DNA of 53,865 bases, taken from STC-54 sp964504665. GTDB taxonomy: Bacteria; Patescibacteriota; Microgenomatia; Daviesbacterales; UBA10151. Both the position numbers and the translations under genes were made by a program. The stretch covers positions 1 to 53,865 of the forward strand of contig CAZDEH010000006.1 in NCBI GenBank assembly GCA_964504665.1, given 5' to 3'. Under the pieces are notes generated by a model. The model was not told the origin of the DNA. It saw nothing but the letters and a program-made list of their open reading frames with translations, and did no database searches. This document shows, in pieces, positions 1-8,825 of this stretch (positions are counted from its first letter, which is position 1; each line of letters opens with the position of its first letter).

Positions 1-744
1 GCTATTACTAAAAAAACAAAAGCTATTTTACCTGTTCACCTTTATGGTCAAGCAGTAGATCTAGATAAAATCATAACCATCTGCAGAAAACATAAATTAT
101 TTTTAATTGAAGATGCTTGCCAAGCTCATGGGTCAACATATCAAAATAAGAAACTTGGAACTTTTGGGACATTTGGTTGTTTTAGCTTTTATCCAACTAA
201 AAATTTAGGAGCATTTGGAGATGGAGGGGCGATAGTGACTGATAATATAAAGTTTGCAAAAGCTTGTCGAGAAATTAGAGATTATGGTCAGGTTAGCAAG
301 TATCAACACGGAAGGTATGGGTTAAATAGTAGACTAGATGAAGTTCAGGCAGCTGTACTTAGAATTAAGCTTAAATATCTTGATCAAAATAATAAATCAA
401 GAAGAATTAATGTGGGAACCTACATAGAAAATCTCACAAATATCCCAGAAATAGAGATGCTGAATACATGTTTATTAAACGATAACAACTATCATTTATT
501 TGTTATTAAGACTAAAAAAAGAGATAGACTGCAACAGTTTTTACAAAAATCAGAAATTGAAACATTAATACACTATCCCTTAATTATTCCTGAACAACCT
601 TTTTTAAAAAAGATGTATCATATGGAAAAATTTTATATTGCAAGAAAGTTTGTTGGTGAAATACTGTCTTTGCCTTGCTCGCCACAACTTAATAAAACTC
701 AAATAATTTATATATGCCAGCAAATTAAATATTTTTTAGGATGA
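1..744 (+). CDS. DegT/DnrJ/EryC1 sugar aminotransferase, C-terminal part
   Basis: PLP-dependent aminotransferase that probably puts an amino group on a nucleotide-linked keto-sugar, giving an amino-sugar donor for surface glycans. The reading frame is open from base 1, so the start lies outside the window; 247 codons remain of a family of about 370. The motif SFYPTKNLGAFGDGG is the cofactor-binding lysine region of the family (Lys codon at 199-201), preceded by IEDACQAHG, the usual Asp that contacts the pyridine ring. RDYGQ..KYQH and GLNSRLDEVQAA resemble the FdtB/QdtB group that makes 3-amino-3,6-dideoxyhexoses. That substrate is an inference; AHBA synthase is another DegT member, but nothing here favours it specifically. 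Confidence 0.88.
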   Translation, partial: AITKKTKAILPVHLYGQAVDLDKIITICRKHKLFLIEDACQAHGSTYQNKKLGTFGTFGCFSFYPTKNLGAFGDGGAIVTDNIKFAKACREIRDYGQVSKYQHGRYGLNSRLDEVQAAVLRIKLKYLDQNNKSRRINVGTYIENLTNIPEIEMLNTCLLNDNNYHLFVIKTKKRDRLQQFLQKSEIETLIHYPLIIPEQPFLKKMYHMEKFYIARKFVGEILSLPCSPQLNKTQIIYICQQIKYFLG

Positions 745-767
745 TTATAAAAAAAGTAAAAAACCCG

Positions 768-796
768 TAGACTTTTAAGAGTCGGATGAGTATAAT
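768..796 (+). promoter_or_regulatory. candidate promoter of the chorismatase operon
   Basis: A perfect TATAAT (791-796) is preceded at 17 bases by TAGACT (768-773), which matches four of six positions of TTGACA. It lies in the 78-base gap before the gene at 823 and would give a leader of about 20 bases. An imperfect palindrome (about 769-784) overlaps it and may be a weak terminator of the upstream gene or an operator. Confidence 0.4.
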
Positions 797-822
797 GCCT
801 CTTAAGGTATCTTAAAACACTA

Positions 823-2763
823 ATGCTAGAAACATTTGTCAAACGAGGAGCTCGTTACTTTGTAAATCAATTAGATCGGATATTACCAGCCAGTTACTAT
901 ACTCTTATTGAATTAAAAGAAAGAATAAAACATTTTCAAATAAAAAAAATTGCTATTTTAACAGACGGCAAGACAGATATAAGAATATTACATGAATTAA
1001 AAAACATAGCAATTATTGGAATCTATAGTTTTAATTTAGACATTATTGATACCGTTATTAATGGATTTAGAGTTAACCCGTTGCTGCCTGGTTCTCCGAT
1101 TAAAACAGATGGTTGGTTAGTAAGCTCTCTTAACGAGCTGACCTTGTTTTCTCTTAATCAATATTTGCTTGATAATAAAAAAGAAAACCAAATCGTTCTT
1201 CAGCATGTTAAATACTTAAATGGAACAAAATATTATTCATACGTTGATTTCTTTAATAAAGATCAAAAGACAATTGTCCAAATAAATAATTATCTTAGGC
1301 ATTGCTATGCCATGCCATTTCCTTTAGACCTACGTCTAACTTTTCGGGATTGTCAGGGGACTATTGTAAAAAGTACTCAAATTATTATGCCAGCGGATAC
1401 AATCAGAATAATTTCAAGTGAAGATGTACCAATTAAAGATTTTATAGGCTATATGGAACTGGAATTTGAGATACCTAAAAAAATAACCCCCTTTTTACAT
1501 TATATGGTTGATTATATATCGAGTGATTTTATTAGTAGTAACCATCAATCAGGATTAGGGTTACACCCGGCTTTTGCTTCTTTTACCAGAGGTTATATTC
1601 CAACTGAAGAAGATGATTCTTTGGAAGTTTGCCTTTTTCAGCGCAATTATTCAGAACCAGTACAGATAAAAGCTATTTTGAACTATTTTGAAAATGGTGA
1701 AAAAGTAAGTTCAGAAAAAACTTTAAAACCTCTTAAGAAAAATCAAATGGTCTATCAAGATATTAAACAACTTTTTAATCAAGTTGATTTTACAAAAGTA
1801 TCCTCACCTTATGTTGTAGTTTCTTCTGAGGTGCCTTTACATAGGCCTAACTATTATTATTCCAGGAAAGGTAAAGTCGGATATTATGATACTTCCCATG
1901 CCGGTCCTGATTTAAGTAATTATGTTAAAGATGTTTATGGTGGTATTCCAACAGTTACCAATCGGGAAAAATCAGAATTGCATAAATATCACTGTGTTGA
2001 GACAGATTTAAAGCATTATATACTCCCACCAGAATTTAATATAGAATCTATTATTGCTTTGGGGAATGATACAACATTTAATCTAAAAAACTTTACCCTT
2101 GATTTTTATAATACTGAGGGAAAGTTAATGTATTCTTTTGAAAAAGATTTTGACTATGATAAAGAAAGGTATTTTAATATTAGTAGTTTTCTTCAAGAAA
2201 AGAGGGTAAAGAACTTTGCAGGAACTTGTTCATTTAGACCTCCTAAAAAAAATTCTGATATCCCAATACTTACCAATGGTATAGCTGGGTATAAAAATAA
2301 AAATAATCCATATCTTTCCAGCACTGCAGCTACAGGGTCAGAGCCTTCTAATATCCCATTTTACTTTCGAGGAGGTCCTCCTAATTACATAGGAGGTAAG
2401 TGTGCTGCTGGAGTCATAGATATGTTTGCCAGAGGAATTTCATCTGACATATATGATACTTATTATATAATTTCTTATCTTTGTGCAGATAAAAGTCTAA
2501 AAAAGAAGATTAAATTGGAAATACAAATTATAAATGTAGATGGTGAGAAAAAGAATCTGTATAAAGAAATTTCTGCTCATGGCTCCTTGTTTTTAAAGCT
2601 TTCCGATCTAATAAAAGAGACCAATCATAATTCACCAGGCGGTTATTTCACAGTCTGGTTCTTCTCTGGAGACGCATATCTATATGGGCAGCATATTTTA
2701 TTGCGGAAAAAAGATAATGCTATAGCTCTCGAACACTGCTTCGTAGGAAAGTTTGGATTGTAG
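823..2763 (+). CDS. unrecognised 646-residue protein, Rossmann-like N-terminus plus repeated beta domains
   Basis: I do not recognise the family. Residues about 35-110 look like a small alpha/beta (Rossmann-like) module with a strand–helix–strand pattern (IKKIAILTDGK, then IAIIGIYS), similar to accessory domains seen in nucleotide-sugar and capsule enzymes. The rest appears to be three or four related beta-sandwich units. Each has the order 'N-Y..P....L.F.D..G', a polar turn, a proline, then a strand ending in a 'GY' or 'H.P' turn; examples start near LFQRNYSEPVQ, NFTLDFYNTEG and KIKLEIQIINVDG. There is no signal peptide, membrane segment or catalytic motif that I can name. It is the first gene of the operon and ends 28 bases before the chorismatase, so it may use, bind or transfer the aromatic product. 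That role is inference from position only. Confidence 0.6.
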   Translation: MLETFVKRGARYFVNQLDRILPASYYTLIELKERIKHFQIKKIAILTDGKTDIRILHELKNIAIIGIYSFNLDIIDTVINGFRVNPLLPGSPIKTDGWLVSSLNELTLFSLNQYLLDNKKENQIVLQHVKYLNGTKYYSYVDFFNKDQKTIVQINNYLRHCYAMPFPLDLRLTFRDCQGTIVKSTQIIMPADTIRIISSEDVPIKDFIGYMELEFEIPKKITPFLHYMVDYISSDFISSNHQSGLGLHPAFASFTRGYIPTEEDDSLEVCLFQRNYSEPVQIKAILNYFENGEKVSSEKTLKPLKKNQMVYQDIKQLFNQVDFTKVSSPYVVVSSEVPLHRPNYYYSRKGKVGYYDTSHAGPDLSNYVKDVYGGIPTVTNREKSELHKYHCVETDLKHYILPPEFNIESIIALGNDTTFNLKNFTLDFYNTEGKLMYSFEKDFDYDKERYFNISSFLQEKRVKNFAGTCSFRPPKKNSDIPILTNGIAGYKNKNNPYLSSTAATGSEPSNIPFYFRGGPPNYIGGKCAAGVIDMFARGISSDIYDTYYIISYLCADKSLKKKIKLEIQIINVDGEKKNLYKEISAHGSLFLKLSDLIKETNHNSPGGYFTVWFFSGDAYLYGQHILLRKKDNAIALEHCFVGKFGL

Positions 2764-2791
2764 TCTAAAAATTGTTCCTAAATTAGATTAA

Positions 2792-3973
2792 ATGATAAAA
2801 AGACATAATTTTAGTAAATTTATAGCTGCTTCTTCCTTTACGACTTCAGATGCGCATAATGAATTTTTTTTAACTATTAACGTTCCTTCTAACACTTCTT
2901 TTACTAAAGCACTAGATAATTTATATAGTAATTATACAAAAGCTTTAAAAAAATTAGAACTGAATGTTACTACACAAGTATTTTGTAGATTTTATTTAAG
3001 CGATATATCTAATCAAAAAAGTTCTTTACTCTCCTCAAAAATATATAAATTTTGTCAAAACGGGGCTTATTCTGTAATCCAGCAATGTCCCTTGGGTGTA
3101 GGTAGTGTTTCATTATTAGCCTATCATATTTCACCAAAGACAAAACGCAAGAGTAAAAAAGTATTGCGGTTTGATGATGAAGAATGGAGAAATGGGGTAA
3201 AAGTAGAAGGAATAAACTACGATATTTTTTGTACTGCTAATTTTTCAGGATTTGGATCCTTAGACTCCTTTGAGCAAACTAATGAGATTTTTGATTCTTA
3301 TAACTCTTTTCTCAACAGTAATGATATGACTTTGATAAAAAATGTTGTTAGAACTTGGCTCTATATTAGGGATATAGATAATCATTATTCTGGAATGGTA
3401 GATAGCAGGAGAGAGTATTTTACAGAGCAAGGATTAACTAAAGAGACCAGATTTATAGCAAGTACAGGGATTGAGGGAAAATCGAAAGAAGTAAATTCAC
3501 TTGTTTCAATGGACGCTTTAGCTTTGACCAGACTAAATCCAAGTCAAATTATTCGGATGGAGGCACTTGAAAATTTAAACCCCACTCATGAATACGGTGT
3601 AACTTTCGAAAGAGGTGCAAGAATTGAGTTTGGTGACCGTTCTCATCTTTTTATTTCCGGAACTGCCAGTATTGATAAACATGGTCAAGTTACAAACACT
3701 AGCGATATTAGAAAACAAGCAAAAAGAGTTTTGGAAAACATTGAAGCTCTTTTAAGACCCCATAAAGCTGGTTTAAAAGATATGGCTTATTTTATAGTTT
3801 ATTTCCGTAATATTACAGAAATAGAAAAAGTGAAAGAAGTTCTTGCCCAAGAAAAACTAAACGATATTCCTACTATTTTCGTTGAAGGTTCTGTGTGTAG
3901 ACCCACTTGGCTTGTAGAAATGGAAGGAATTGGCATAATACCTGAAAATAACTCTTGGCCAAAATTTGCTTAA
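2792..3973 (+). CDS. chorismatase of the FkbO/Hyg5/XanB2 family
   Basis: Probably hydrolyses chorismate to pyruvate plus a hydroxybenzoate or dihydroxycyclohexadienoate; all known products of the family are aromatic or cyclic acids used in secondary metabolism. The 393 residues fit a RidA-like double-domain fold. The family pattern RTWLYIRDI (187-195), the Arg-containing FERGARI (272-278), SGTASID (289-295) and the C-terminal CRPTWLVEMEG (369-379) are present. From memory, the Hyg5 active site uses a Cys and a Glu seven residues apart; C369 and E376 have that spacing, which hints at the 3-hydroxybenzoate type. The N-terminal 150 residues are long for the family and diverged. It is followed after 6 bases by aroA and then by aroC, the enzymes that make its substrate, which strongly supports the call. 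The alternative is another RidA-superfamily hydrolase. Confidence 0.72.
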   Translation: MIKRHNFSKFIAASSFTTSDAHNEFFLTINVPSNTSFTKALDNLYSNYTKALKKLELNVTTQVFCRFYLSDISNQKSSLLSSKIYKFCQNGAYSVIQQCPLGVGSVSLLAYHISPKTKRKSKKVLRFDDEEWRNGVKVEGINYDIFCTANFSGFGSLDSFEQTNEIFDSYNSFLNSNDMTLIKNVVRTWLYIRDIDNHYSGMVDSRREYFTEQGLTKETRFIASTGIEGKSKEVNSLVSMDALALTRLNPSQIIRMEALENLNPTHEYGVTFERGARIEFGDRSHLFISGTASIDKHGQVTNTSDIRKQAKRVLENIEALLRPHKAGLKDMAYFIVYFRNITEIEKVKEVLAQEKLNDIPTIFVEGSVCRPTWLVEMEGIGIIPENNSWPKFA

Positions 3974-3979
3974 CAAATA

Positions 3980-5257
3980 ATGAATACGAAAAAGATTAAT
4001 CCTCTTGTTAAGCCTGTTCAAATAACTATTACAATTCCAGGATCGAAGAGCTATTCTAACAGAGCTTTACTAATGGCATCTTTAACCAAAAACCCTGTAA
4101 GAATAAATAACCTATTAGAGTGTGATGATACAAAAGCAATGATTAATTGCTTAAAGACTTTAGAAATAAATATTCAAAAAAAGGGGAATAAAATTAATGT
4201 TTTGGGAAGTATTGATGATGTTGTAGATCAAAAATATAATCTGAACGCAAATCTATCAGGTACAGCTATTCGATTTATTTTAGCTTTATGCTGTGTCATT
4301 CCAGGAATAAAGATATTACAGGGTCAGGAGGGATTAAATAACAGACCAATTGGAGATTTAGTAGATGCTTTATCCCAGCTTGGTGCTAAAATTGAATATT
4401 TAGATAAAGTTGGATTTCCTCCTATAAAAATTACAAGTTCAAAACTTAATCCAAGTAAAGTAAGTATAAAGGGGGGAGTCAGTAGCCAATTTCTCTCAGC
4501 TCTTTTAATGATATTACCTATTATTGGAAATACGACAGTTAATGTGATTGGTGAGCAAGTATCTAAATCTTATATTGATATGACAATTAGTTCTATGGAA
4601 AAATTCGGAGTTAAAATTACCAACAAAAAATATAAAGAATATCAAATGCCTGAAGGTCAGAAGTACAACATAAAAGAATATAGTGTTGAAGGGGACTATT
4701 CGGGAGCAGGGTATTTTGCTGCGATTGCTGTTTTAACTCAATCTAAAATTACACTTAAAAACTTGAACCCACAATCAATTCAAGGGGATAAAGAATTTTT
4801 AGAGTTTTTAAAACAGATGGGTAACAAAATAATTTTTGGGGATAACGAAGTAACTGTTATTGGAAAATGTGTTAAACCTATAAAGATAAATATGAAAAAT
4901 TGTCCTGATCAAGCTCAAACATTAGCAGTACTGGCTGCTTTTGCCAAAGGTATTACCCTTATTAAGGGTGTTAGGTCGTTAAGGGTTAAGGAGACGGAAA
5001 GGGTGAAAGCTCTGGAACAGGAATTAGCTAAAATGGGTATAAAAACTAAATCAAGTGTGGATACCTTAACGATCTATGGAGGAAATCCAAAAGCTGCAAG
5101 AATTGATACTTATGGTGATCATAGAATGGCGATGTCTTTTGCAGTTGCAGGAACAAAATTGAAAGGAATGGAAATTAATAATCCAGAGGTTGTTTCGAAA
5201 ACTTTTCCAGATTTCTGGGAAAAAATAGAACAAATTGGAGTCCAGCTTATAAAATGA
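3980..5257 (+). CDS. aroA: 3-phosphoshikimate 1-carboxyvinyltransferase (EPSP synthase)
   Basis: Transfers enolpyruvyl from PEP to shikimate-3-phosphate, the sixth step of the shikimate pathway. The 425-residue length is normal. Diagnostic motifs are GSKSYSNRALL near residue 21 (substrate-binding Lys and Ser/Arg), SGTAIR near residue 93 (PEP-binding loop), RPIGDLVDAL, RVKETER near residue 335 and GDHRMAMSF near residue 379. The start ATG lies 6 bases after the chorismatase stop, and the stop overlaps the next gene by four bases (ATGA), so these genes are almost certainly co-translated. No other early shikimate gene (aroB, aroE, aroK) is in the window, so shikimate-3-phosphate must come from elsewhere in the genome or from partner cells. 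Confidence 0.95.
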   Translation: MNTKKINPLVKPVQITITIPGSKSYSNRALLMASLTKNPVRINNLLECDDTKAMINCLKTLEINIQKKGNKINVLGSIDDVVDQKYNLNANLSGTAIRFILALCCVIPGIKILQGQEGLNNRPIGDLVDALSQLGAKIEYLDKVGFPPIKITSSKLNPSKVSIKGGVSSQFLSALLMILPIIGNTTVNVIGEQVSKSYIDMTISSMEKFGVKITNKKYKEYQMPEGQKYNIKEYSVEGDYSGAGYFAAIAVLTQSKITLKNLNPQSIQGDKEFLEFLKQMGNKIIFGDNEVTVIGKCVKPIKINMKNCPDQAQTLAVLAAFAKGITLIKGVRSLRVKETERVKALEQELAKMGIKTKSSVDTLTIYGGNPKAARIDTYGDHRMAMSFAVAGTKLKGMEINNPEVVSKTFPDFWEKIEQIGVQLIK

Positions 5258-6123
5258 TTGATCGAACTCAAGAGCGTACTAAACCAATAATAGTTACCGG
5301 AAGAGAATATGAGACAGTATGGAAGGAGTTATATCTTACTGAAGCGAGTTTTAGAAAAGGAACGAAAGTTCTTTCTATTGGTGAAGGTTTGTCAGATTTT
5401 GCTCACTGTCTTCATCAACGCTTAGGTACTATTGCTACCCCCGTAGACCCTATTTATGCATGTGGTCCACAGTTATTTAATCATGATCCTCGAGTTGTTC
5501 ATGACGTTCTTCGTAGATCTTTAGGTGAACGATATAGTTTTAGTACTCTTGGGCTTAGAGATCCCTCAAGAGTACCACTTCCGGATCCAAGTACAGTTGT
5601 TACTGCAGATGTTTATCATACAAAATTTCCTGATAAATCAGTTGATATGGTGGTTGCTCATCAGCTTGCTGAGTATATTGATATTGATCAAGCTGTGCAA
5701 GAAATGCGAAGAATTGTGCGTCTAGATAATGGAGAAATTCGGTTTGGTGGGGTTCCAGTTTTTTCAATTCCTGAACAAAAAAGACTCCTAAGTTTTATTT
5801 GGAAACGTAACGAAGAAGAAGAGGGAGAACTTGAGCAGGAAGAAGCGCTGGATGGTTTAGAAGTTATGATGGAAAATTTACGGTCTAGATCAGATGCTTC
5901 ACTTTATGTTTTAGCAGATCATAAGCGGAGAGGTGGGGGAGGGTTTTTATTAAGCAGCCTAACTTTGACTCCGCTAATAATAATTAGATTTGATGATAGA
6001 AAACCCCTTATTAATAATCCAGAAGACCCTAGCCAAACTTTATATAAAGTAAACCTGATTCCCAGACAAGACGAAAACACTGAACCCCACTATTATTATG
6101 ATTTAGAGGAAATAGCAGTATGA
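5254..6123 (+). CDS. SAM-dependent methyltransferase-like protein
   Basis: A 289-residue protein with a class I methyltransferase layout: KVLSIGEGLSDFAH (about 39-52) as the SAM-binding motif I, DVYHTKFPDKSVDMVVAHQLAEYI as motif post-I to II, and an arginine-rich QEMRRIVRL helix. The glycine loop is G-E-G rather than the common G-x-G-x-G, so SAM binding is likely but not certain. An acidic stretch (EEEEGELEQEEALDG, about 190-204) and a glycine run (RRGGGG) separate it from a short beta tail. It overlaps aroA by four bases and sits between aroA and aroC, so it may act on the chorismatase product or on the glycan that carries it (inference). Half of its Arg codons are CGN by my count (12 of 24), more than in aroA, a possible sign of separate origin. 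Confidence 0.55.
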   Translation: MIDRTQERTKPIIVTGREYETVWKELYLTEASFRKGTKVLSIGEGLSDFAHCLHQRLGTIATPVDPIYACGPQLFNHDPRVVHDVLRRSLGERYSFSTLGLRDPSRVPLPDPSTVVTADVYHTKFPDKSVDMVVAHQLAEYIDIDQAVQEMRRIVRLDNGEIRFGGVPVFSIPEQKRLLSFIWKRNEEEEGELEQEEALDGLEVMMENLRSRSDASLYVLADHKRRGGGGFLLSSLTLTPLIIIRFDDRKPLINNPEDPSQTLYKVNLIPRQDENTEPHYYYDLEEIAV

Positions 6124-6172
6124 AAGAAAAAAATTGTTAGTTTCATAAAAATTAGAAGAATATTTTTCAAAT

Positions 6173-7258
6173 ATGGCGGGTAATTCTTTTGGACAACTAT
6201 TTAGAATAACTACTTTTGGAGAATCTCATGGAGGAGCAGTAGGAGTGGTTATTGATGGTTGTCCTCCAGGACTTAAGATTGATGAAAAATATATTCAAAA
6301 AGAACTAGATCGCAGACGTCCAGGGCAAAGCAAAATTACTACTTCTCGAAACGAAGAAGATAAAATAACTATCTATTCTGGAGTGTTTGAAGGTAAGACT
6401 ACTGGAACACCAATATTATTATTAGCTTCTAATAAGAACGCCAAACCAGAAGATTATCTTCATCTAAAAGACGTTTATCGACCTTCACATGCAGACTATA
6501 CATATGATATGAAATATGGCTTTAGAGACTTTCAGGGAGGTGGTAGATCATCTGCTCGGGAAACACTGGCTAGGGTAGCAGCTGGTGCTATTTCTAAAAA
6601 ATATCTAAGCGAGAAACTAAAAATAGAAATCTTAAGTTGGGTAGAACAAGTAGGTGAAATTAAAGCAAGTGTTAATATGGATAAAGTTTCTATCCAAGAC
6701 GTAGAATCAAATATAGTTAGATGCCCGGATCAAAAAGCTGCTGGTAAGATGATAGATTTAATAGATTTTATCAAGCAAGAAGGAGATTCTATTGGAGGCA
6801 TAATTAAAGGTGTAATTAGAGGTGTACCGTCCGGATTAGGTGAACCTGTTTTTGATAAACTACATGCTGACTTGGGGAAAGCGATGCTCTCAATTAATGC
6901 AGCCAAAGGTTTTGAGATAGGCTTGGGTTTTGCCAGCGTGGGTATGAAAGGAAGTGAACATAATGATATTTTTTATACTGATAATAAAAAAAGAATCCGT
7001 ATAAAAACAAACAATGCAGGTGGAGTTTTAGGAGGAATTTCAACCGGTGAAACAATTTATTTCAGAGTAGTTTTTAAACCTGTTGCTACTATCAATCAAA
7101 TGCAAGTAACACTTAATAAACAAAAAAAAGAGGTTATTTTACAAGCTAAAGGAAGACATGATCCTTGCGTTTTGGCTAGAGCCGTACCTATCATTGATGC
7201 AATGGCTTCTTTGGTTGTAATGGATCATTATTTGAGACATAAGGCTCAAAATTTATAA
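6173..7258 (+). CDS. aroC: chorismate synthase
   Basis: Converts EPSP to chorismate by 1,4-anti-elimination with reduced FMN, the last shikimate step. The 361-residue length is standard. The start MAGNSFGQLFRITTFGESHG, then DGCPPGL, RRPGQS, SARETLARVAAGA and RHDPCVLARAVPI are all chorismate synthase signatures covering the FMN and EPSP sites. The ATG is 49 bases after the methyltransferase-like gene; no clear ribosome-binding site is visible. With aroA and the chorismatase it forms a three-step route from shikimate-3-phosphate to an aromatic acid. Carrying aroA and aroC next to a chorismatase suggests a dedicated supply and not general amino-acid synthesis. Confidence 0.97.
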   Translation: MAGNSFGQLFRITTFGESHGGAVGVVIDGCPPGLKIDEKYIQKELDRRRPGQSKITTSRNEEDKITIYSGVFEGKTTGTPILLLASNKNAKPEDYLHLKDVYRPSHADYTYDMKYGFRDFQGGGRSSARETLARVAAGAISKKYLSEKLKIEILSWVEQVGEIKASVNMDKVSIQDVESNIVRCPDQKAAGKMIDLIDFIKQEGDSIGGIIKGVIRGVPSGLGEPVFDKLHADLGKAMLSINAAKGFEIGLGFASVGMKGSEHNDIFYTDNKKRIRIKTNNAGGVLGGISTGETIYFRVVFKPVATINQMQVTLNKQKKEVILQAKGRHDPCVLARAVPIIDAMASLVVMDHYLRHKAQNL

Positions 7259-7310
7259 GAAAAAATGTAGCAGCATTGCTATAAGTATCACTTTTATATA
7301 TATTTATTTC

Positions 7311-8276
7311 ATGTTTAACTTAAGAAAACCTAAAAAAGGACTTAGTGTTGTAATTAATACTAAAAATGAGGAACTTCATATCGAGGAATGCTTAAATTCT
7401 GTTAAGAATTGGGCAGATGAAATAGTTATTGTTGATATGTGTAGTACTGATAAAACAACAATAGTAGCTAAAGCTTTTGGGGCCAAAATTTATTCAGTAA
7501 AAGATCTTGGATGGGTTGAACCAGTAAGAAACTGGTCTTTTAATAAAGCAAACTATGAATGGGTATTTAGTTTAGATGCTGATGAAAGAGTTCCTAAAAC
7601 ACTCCAAAACAAAATTGATGAAATTATTAAAGCTGATAACTGGGATGTTGTAAAAATACCTTGGAAGAATATTTTTTTCAATAAATGGATTCAACATGCT
7701 CTTTGGTGGCCAGATCACCATCCCAGGTTATTTAGAAAAGGTTATGTTAAATTAGAAAAAAGAATTCATCCTGAAGCAACCTGTAAAGGTAGGGTTTTAG
7801 AACTAGAAGCTAAAGAAAAATGGGCAGTAGTTCATTATAATGCTGAAAATATAAATGTATGGATGGAAAAAATAGATTTATATACCTCCCGTGAGAATTT
7901 TTATGATAAACAAAATAATATAACACCTCAACACATATTTCAGCGTTTTGACAGTGAGCTTGTAAGTAGATATTTTAATTCAAAAGGCTATTTAGATGGG
8001 GTTCATGGCTATGTATTAAGTAAGTTTATGGAATTTTATAGGTTTTTAGAATTTGCCAAATATTGGGAAAGAAAAGGGTACCCTGAATTATTTGGAAAAA
8101 ATAAACTAAAAAATGTTTATCAACGGCGATATAGCAGTTTGATCGAAACTCGTGTATTACAGGAGGAGCTGGAGGATTTAAGAGTAAACTTAGCTATTAT
8201 CACATCTTCTAAAATTTATAAAATATGGCAATATTATACTGGTTTAAAAAAAAGATTATTGAATATGTTTAATTAA
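7311..8276 (+). CDS. GT2 glycosyltransferase, WaaE/KdtX-like
   Basis: A cytoplasmic family 2 (GT-A) glycosyltransferase, 321 residues. The N-terminus SVVINTKNEELHIEECLNSV, the strand DEIVIVDMCSTDKT and the metal-binding SLDADERVP (about 88-96) are typical of the WaaE/KdtX branch that adds heptose or glucose to lipid-linked cores. The conserved PDHHPRLFRKG and RIHPEA motifs of that branch are also present. It is the last gene of the plus-strand operon, 52 bases after aroC, and ties the aromatic-acid genes to glycan assembly. TATATT at 7299-7304, six bases before the ATG, could be a promoter, but the region is too AT-rich to be sure. It ends 5 bases from the convergent gene at 8282. Confidence 0.88.
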   Translation: MFNLRKPKKGLSVVINTKNEELHIEECLNSVKNWADEIVIVDMCSTDKTTIVAKAFGAKIYSVKDLGWVEPVRNWSFNKANYEWVFSLDADERVPKTLQNKIDEIIKADNWDVVKIPWKNIFFNKWIQHALWWPDHHPRLFRKGYVKLEKRIHPEATCKGRVLELEAKEKWAVVHYNAENINVWMEKIDLYTSRENFYDKQNNITPQHIFQRFDSELVSRYFNSKGYLDGVHGYVLSKFMEFYRFLEFAKYWERKGYPELFGKNKLKNVYQRRYSSLIETRVLQEELEDLRVNLAIITSSKIYKIWQYYTGLKKRLLNMFN

Positions 8277-8281
8277 CTATT

Positions 8282-8821
8282 TCAGTCTTCAACACAAATA
8301 GTCTTTGGCTGCCCAATATAACCCCTTAAGACCACCATATTCATAAAATCATTATGATAAGATTTAGGTTTAAAACCATTAAAATCTTTGTTATTCCAAA
8401 CAGATCGATGTGCTTCAGTTGAGTGACCTCTCCAAGAATATTGAATGCATTGTGTGGGATAAACAACTATAATATATTTAGTTCTATAAATTAAATAATT
8501 AATAAGATTAATACCATCAGATTTATTAAGATGTTCAAGGCAATCACCTATAATTGCTAGTTCAGTTTGAAAATCAGGGTTGTGGTCTATAAAATGTTCG
8601 ATATACTCATGATAGACCTTCGAATAAAGGTCCTTTAATTTAAATTCTTTGATATATGATTTATCAGCCTCGATACCAATAATATTAGCATTAGGGTAAA
8701 TACTTCTGATAATTTTCCCATATTTACCTGCTCCTGATCCTATATCAAGATAATTTGCAAAACTATGTAGCTTAATAAATTTTTCAACAGCTTTATCAAA
8801 CCTGGAATCCGAATAAGGCAT
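8282..8821 (-). CDS. class I SAM-dependent methyltransferase, small
   Basis: A 179-residue methyltransferase. ANYLDIGSGAGKYGKIIRSIY (about 22-42) contains the DIGSGAG SAM loop, IIGIEAD ends in the acidic residue that binds the ribose, and AIIGDCLEHLNKSDG is the motif IV region with the DCLEHL signature. The rest resembles methyltransferases in sugar-modification loci with a WRGHSTEAHRSVW segment near the C-terminus. It starts 4 bases after the radical SAM gene and is the last gene of the minus-strand glycan export operon. The substrate is unknown; a sugar hydroxyl at the glycan end is plausible. Confidence 0.8.
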   Translation of the reverse strand: MPYSDSRFDKAVEKFIKLHSFANYLDIGSGAGKYGKIIRSIYPNANIIGIEADKSYIKEFKLKDLYSKVYHEYIEHFIDHNPDFQTELAIIGDCLEHLNKSDGINLINYLIYRTKYIIVVYPTQCIQYSWRGHSTEAHRSVWNNKDFNGFKPKSYHNDFMNMVVLRGYIGQPKTICVED

Positions 8822-8825
8822 TTTT

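Noticed and set aside
744..822. Imperfect palindrome around GACTTTTAAGAGTC as a terminator
   Set aside because: It overlaps the candidate promoter, has mismatches and no T run on the right side, so I mention it only with the promoter.
5525..5725. 66-residue reading frame within the methyltransferase-like gene
   Set aside because: It is a shadow in another frame, hydrophobic by chance, with no start signal; the long frame has clear SAM-binding motifs.
3980..7258. The aro genes as ordinary amino-acid biosynthesis
   Set aside because: No other aromatic pathway gene is in the window and a chorismatase precedes them, which points to a special use; the whole genome would be needed to exclude it.
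7268..7285. Short stem TAGCA/TGCTA after aroC as a terminator
   Set aside because: The stem is only 5 bp, AT-rich and without a T run; the next gene continues in the same direction.
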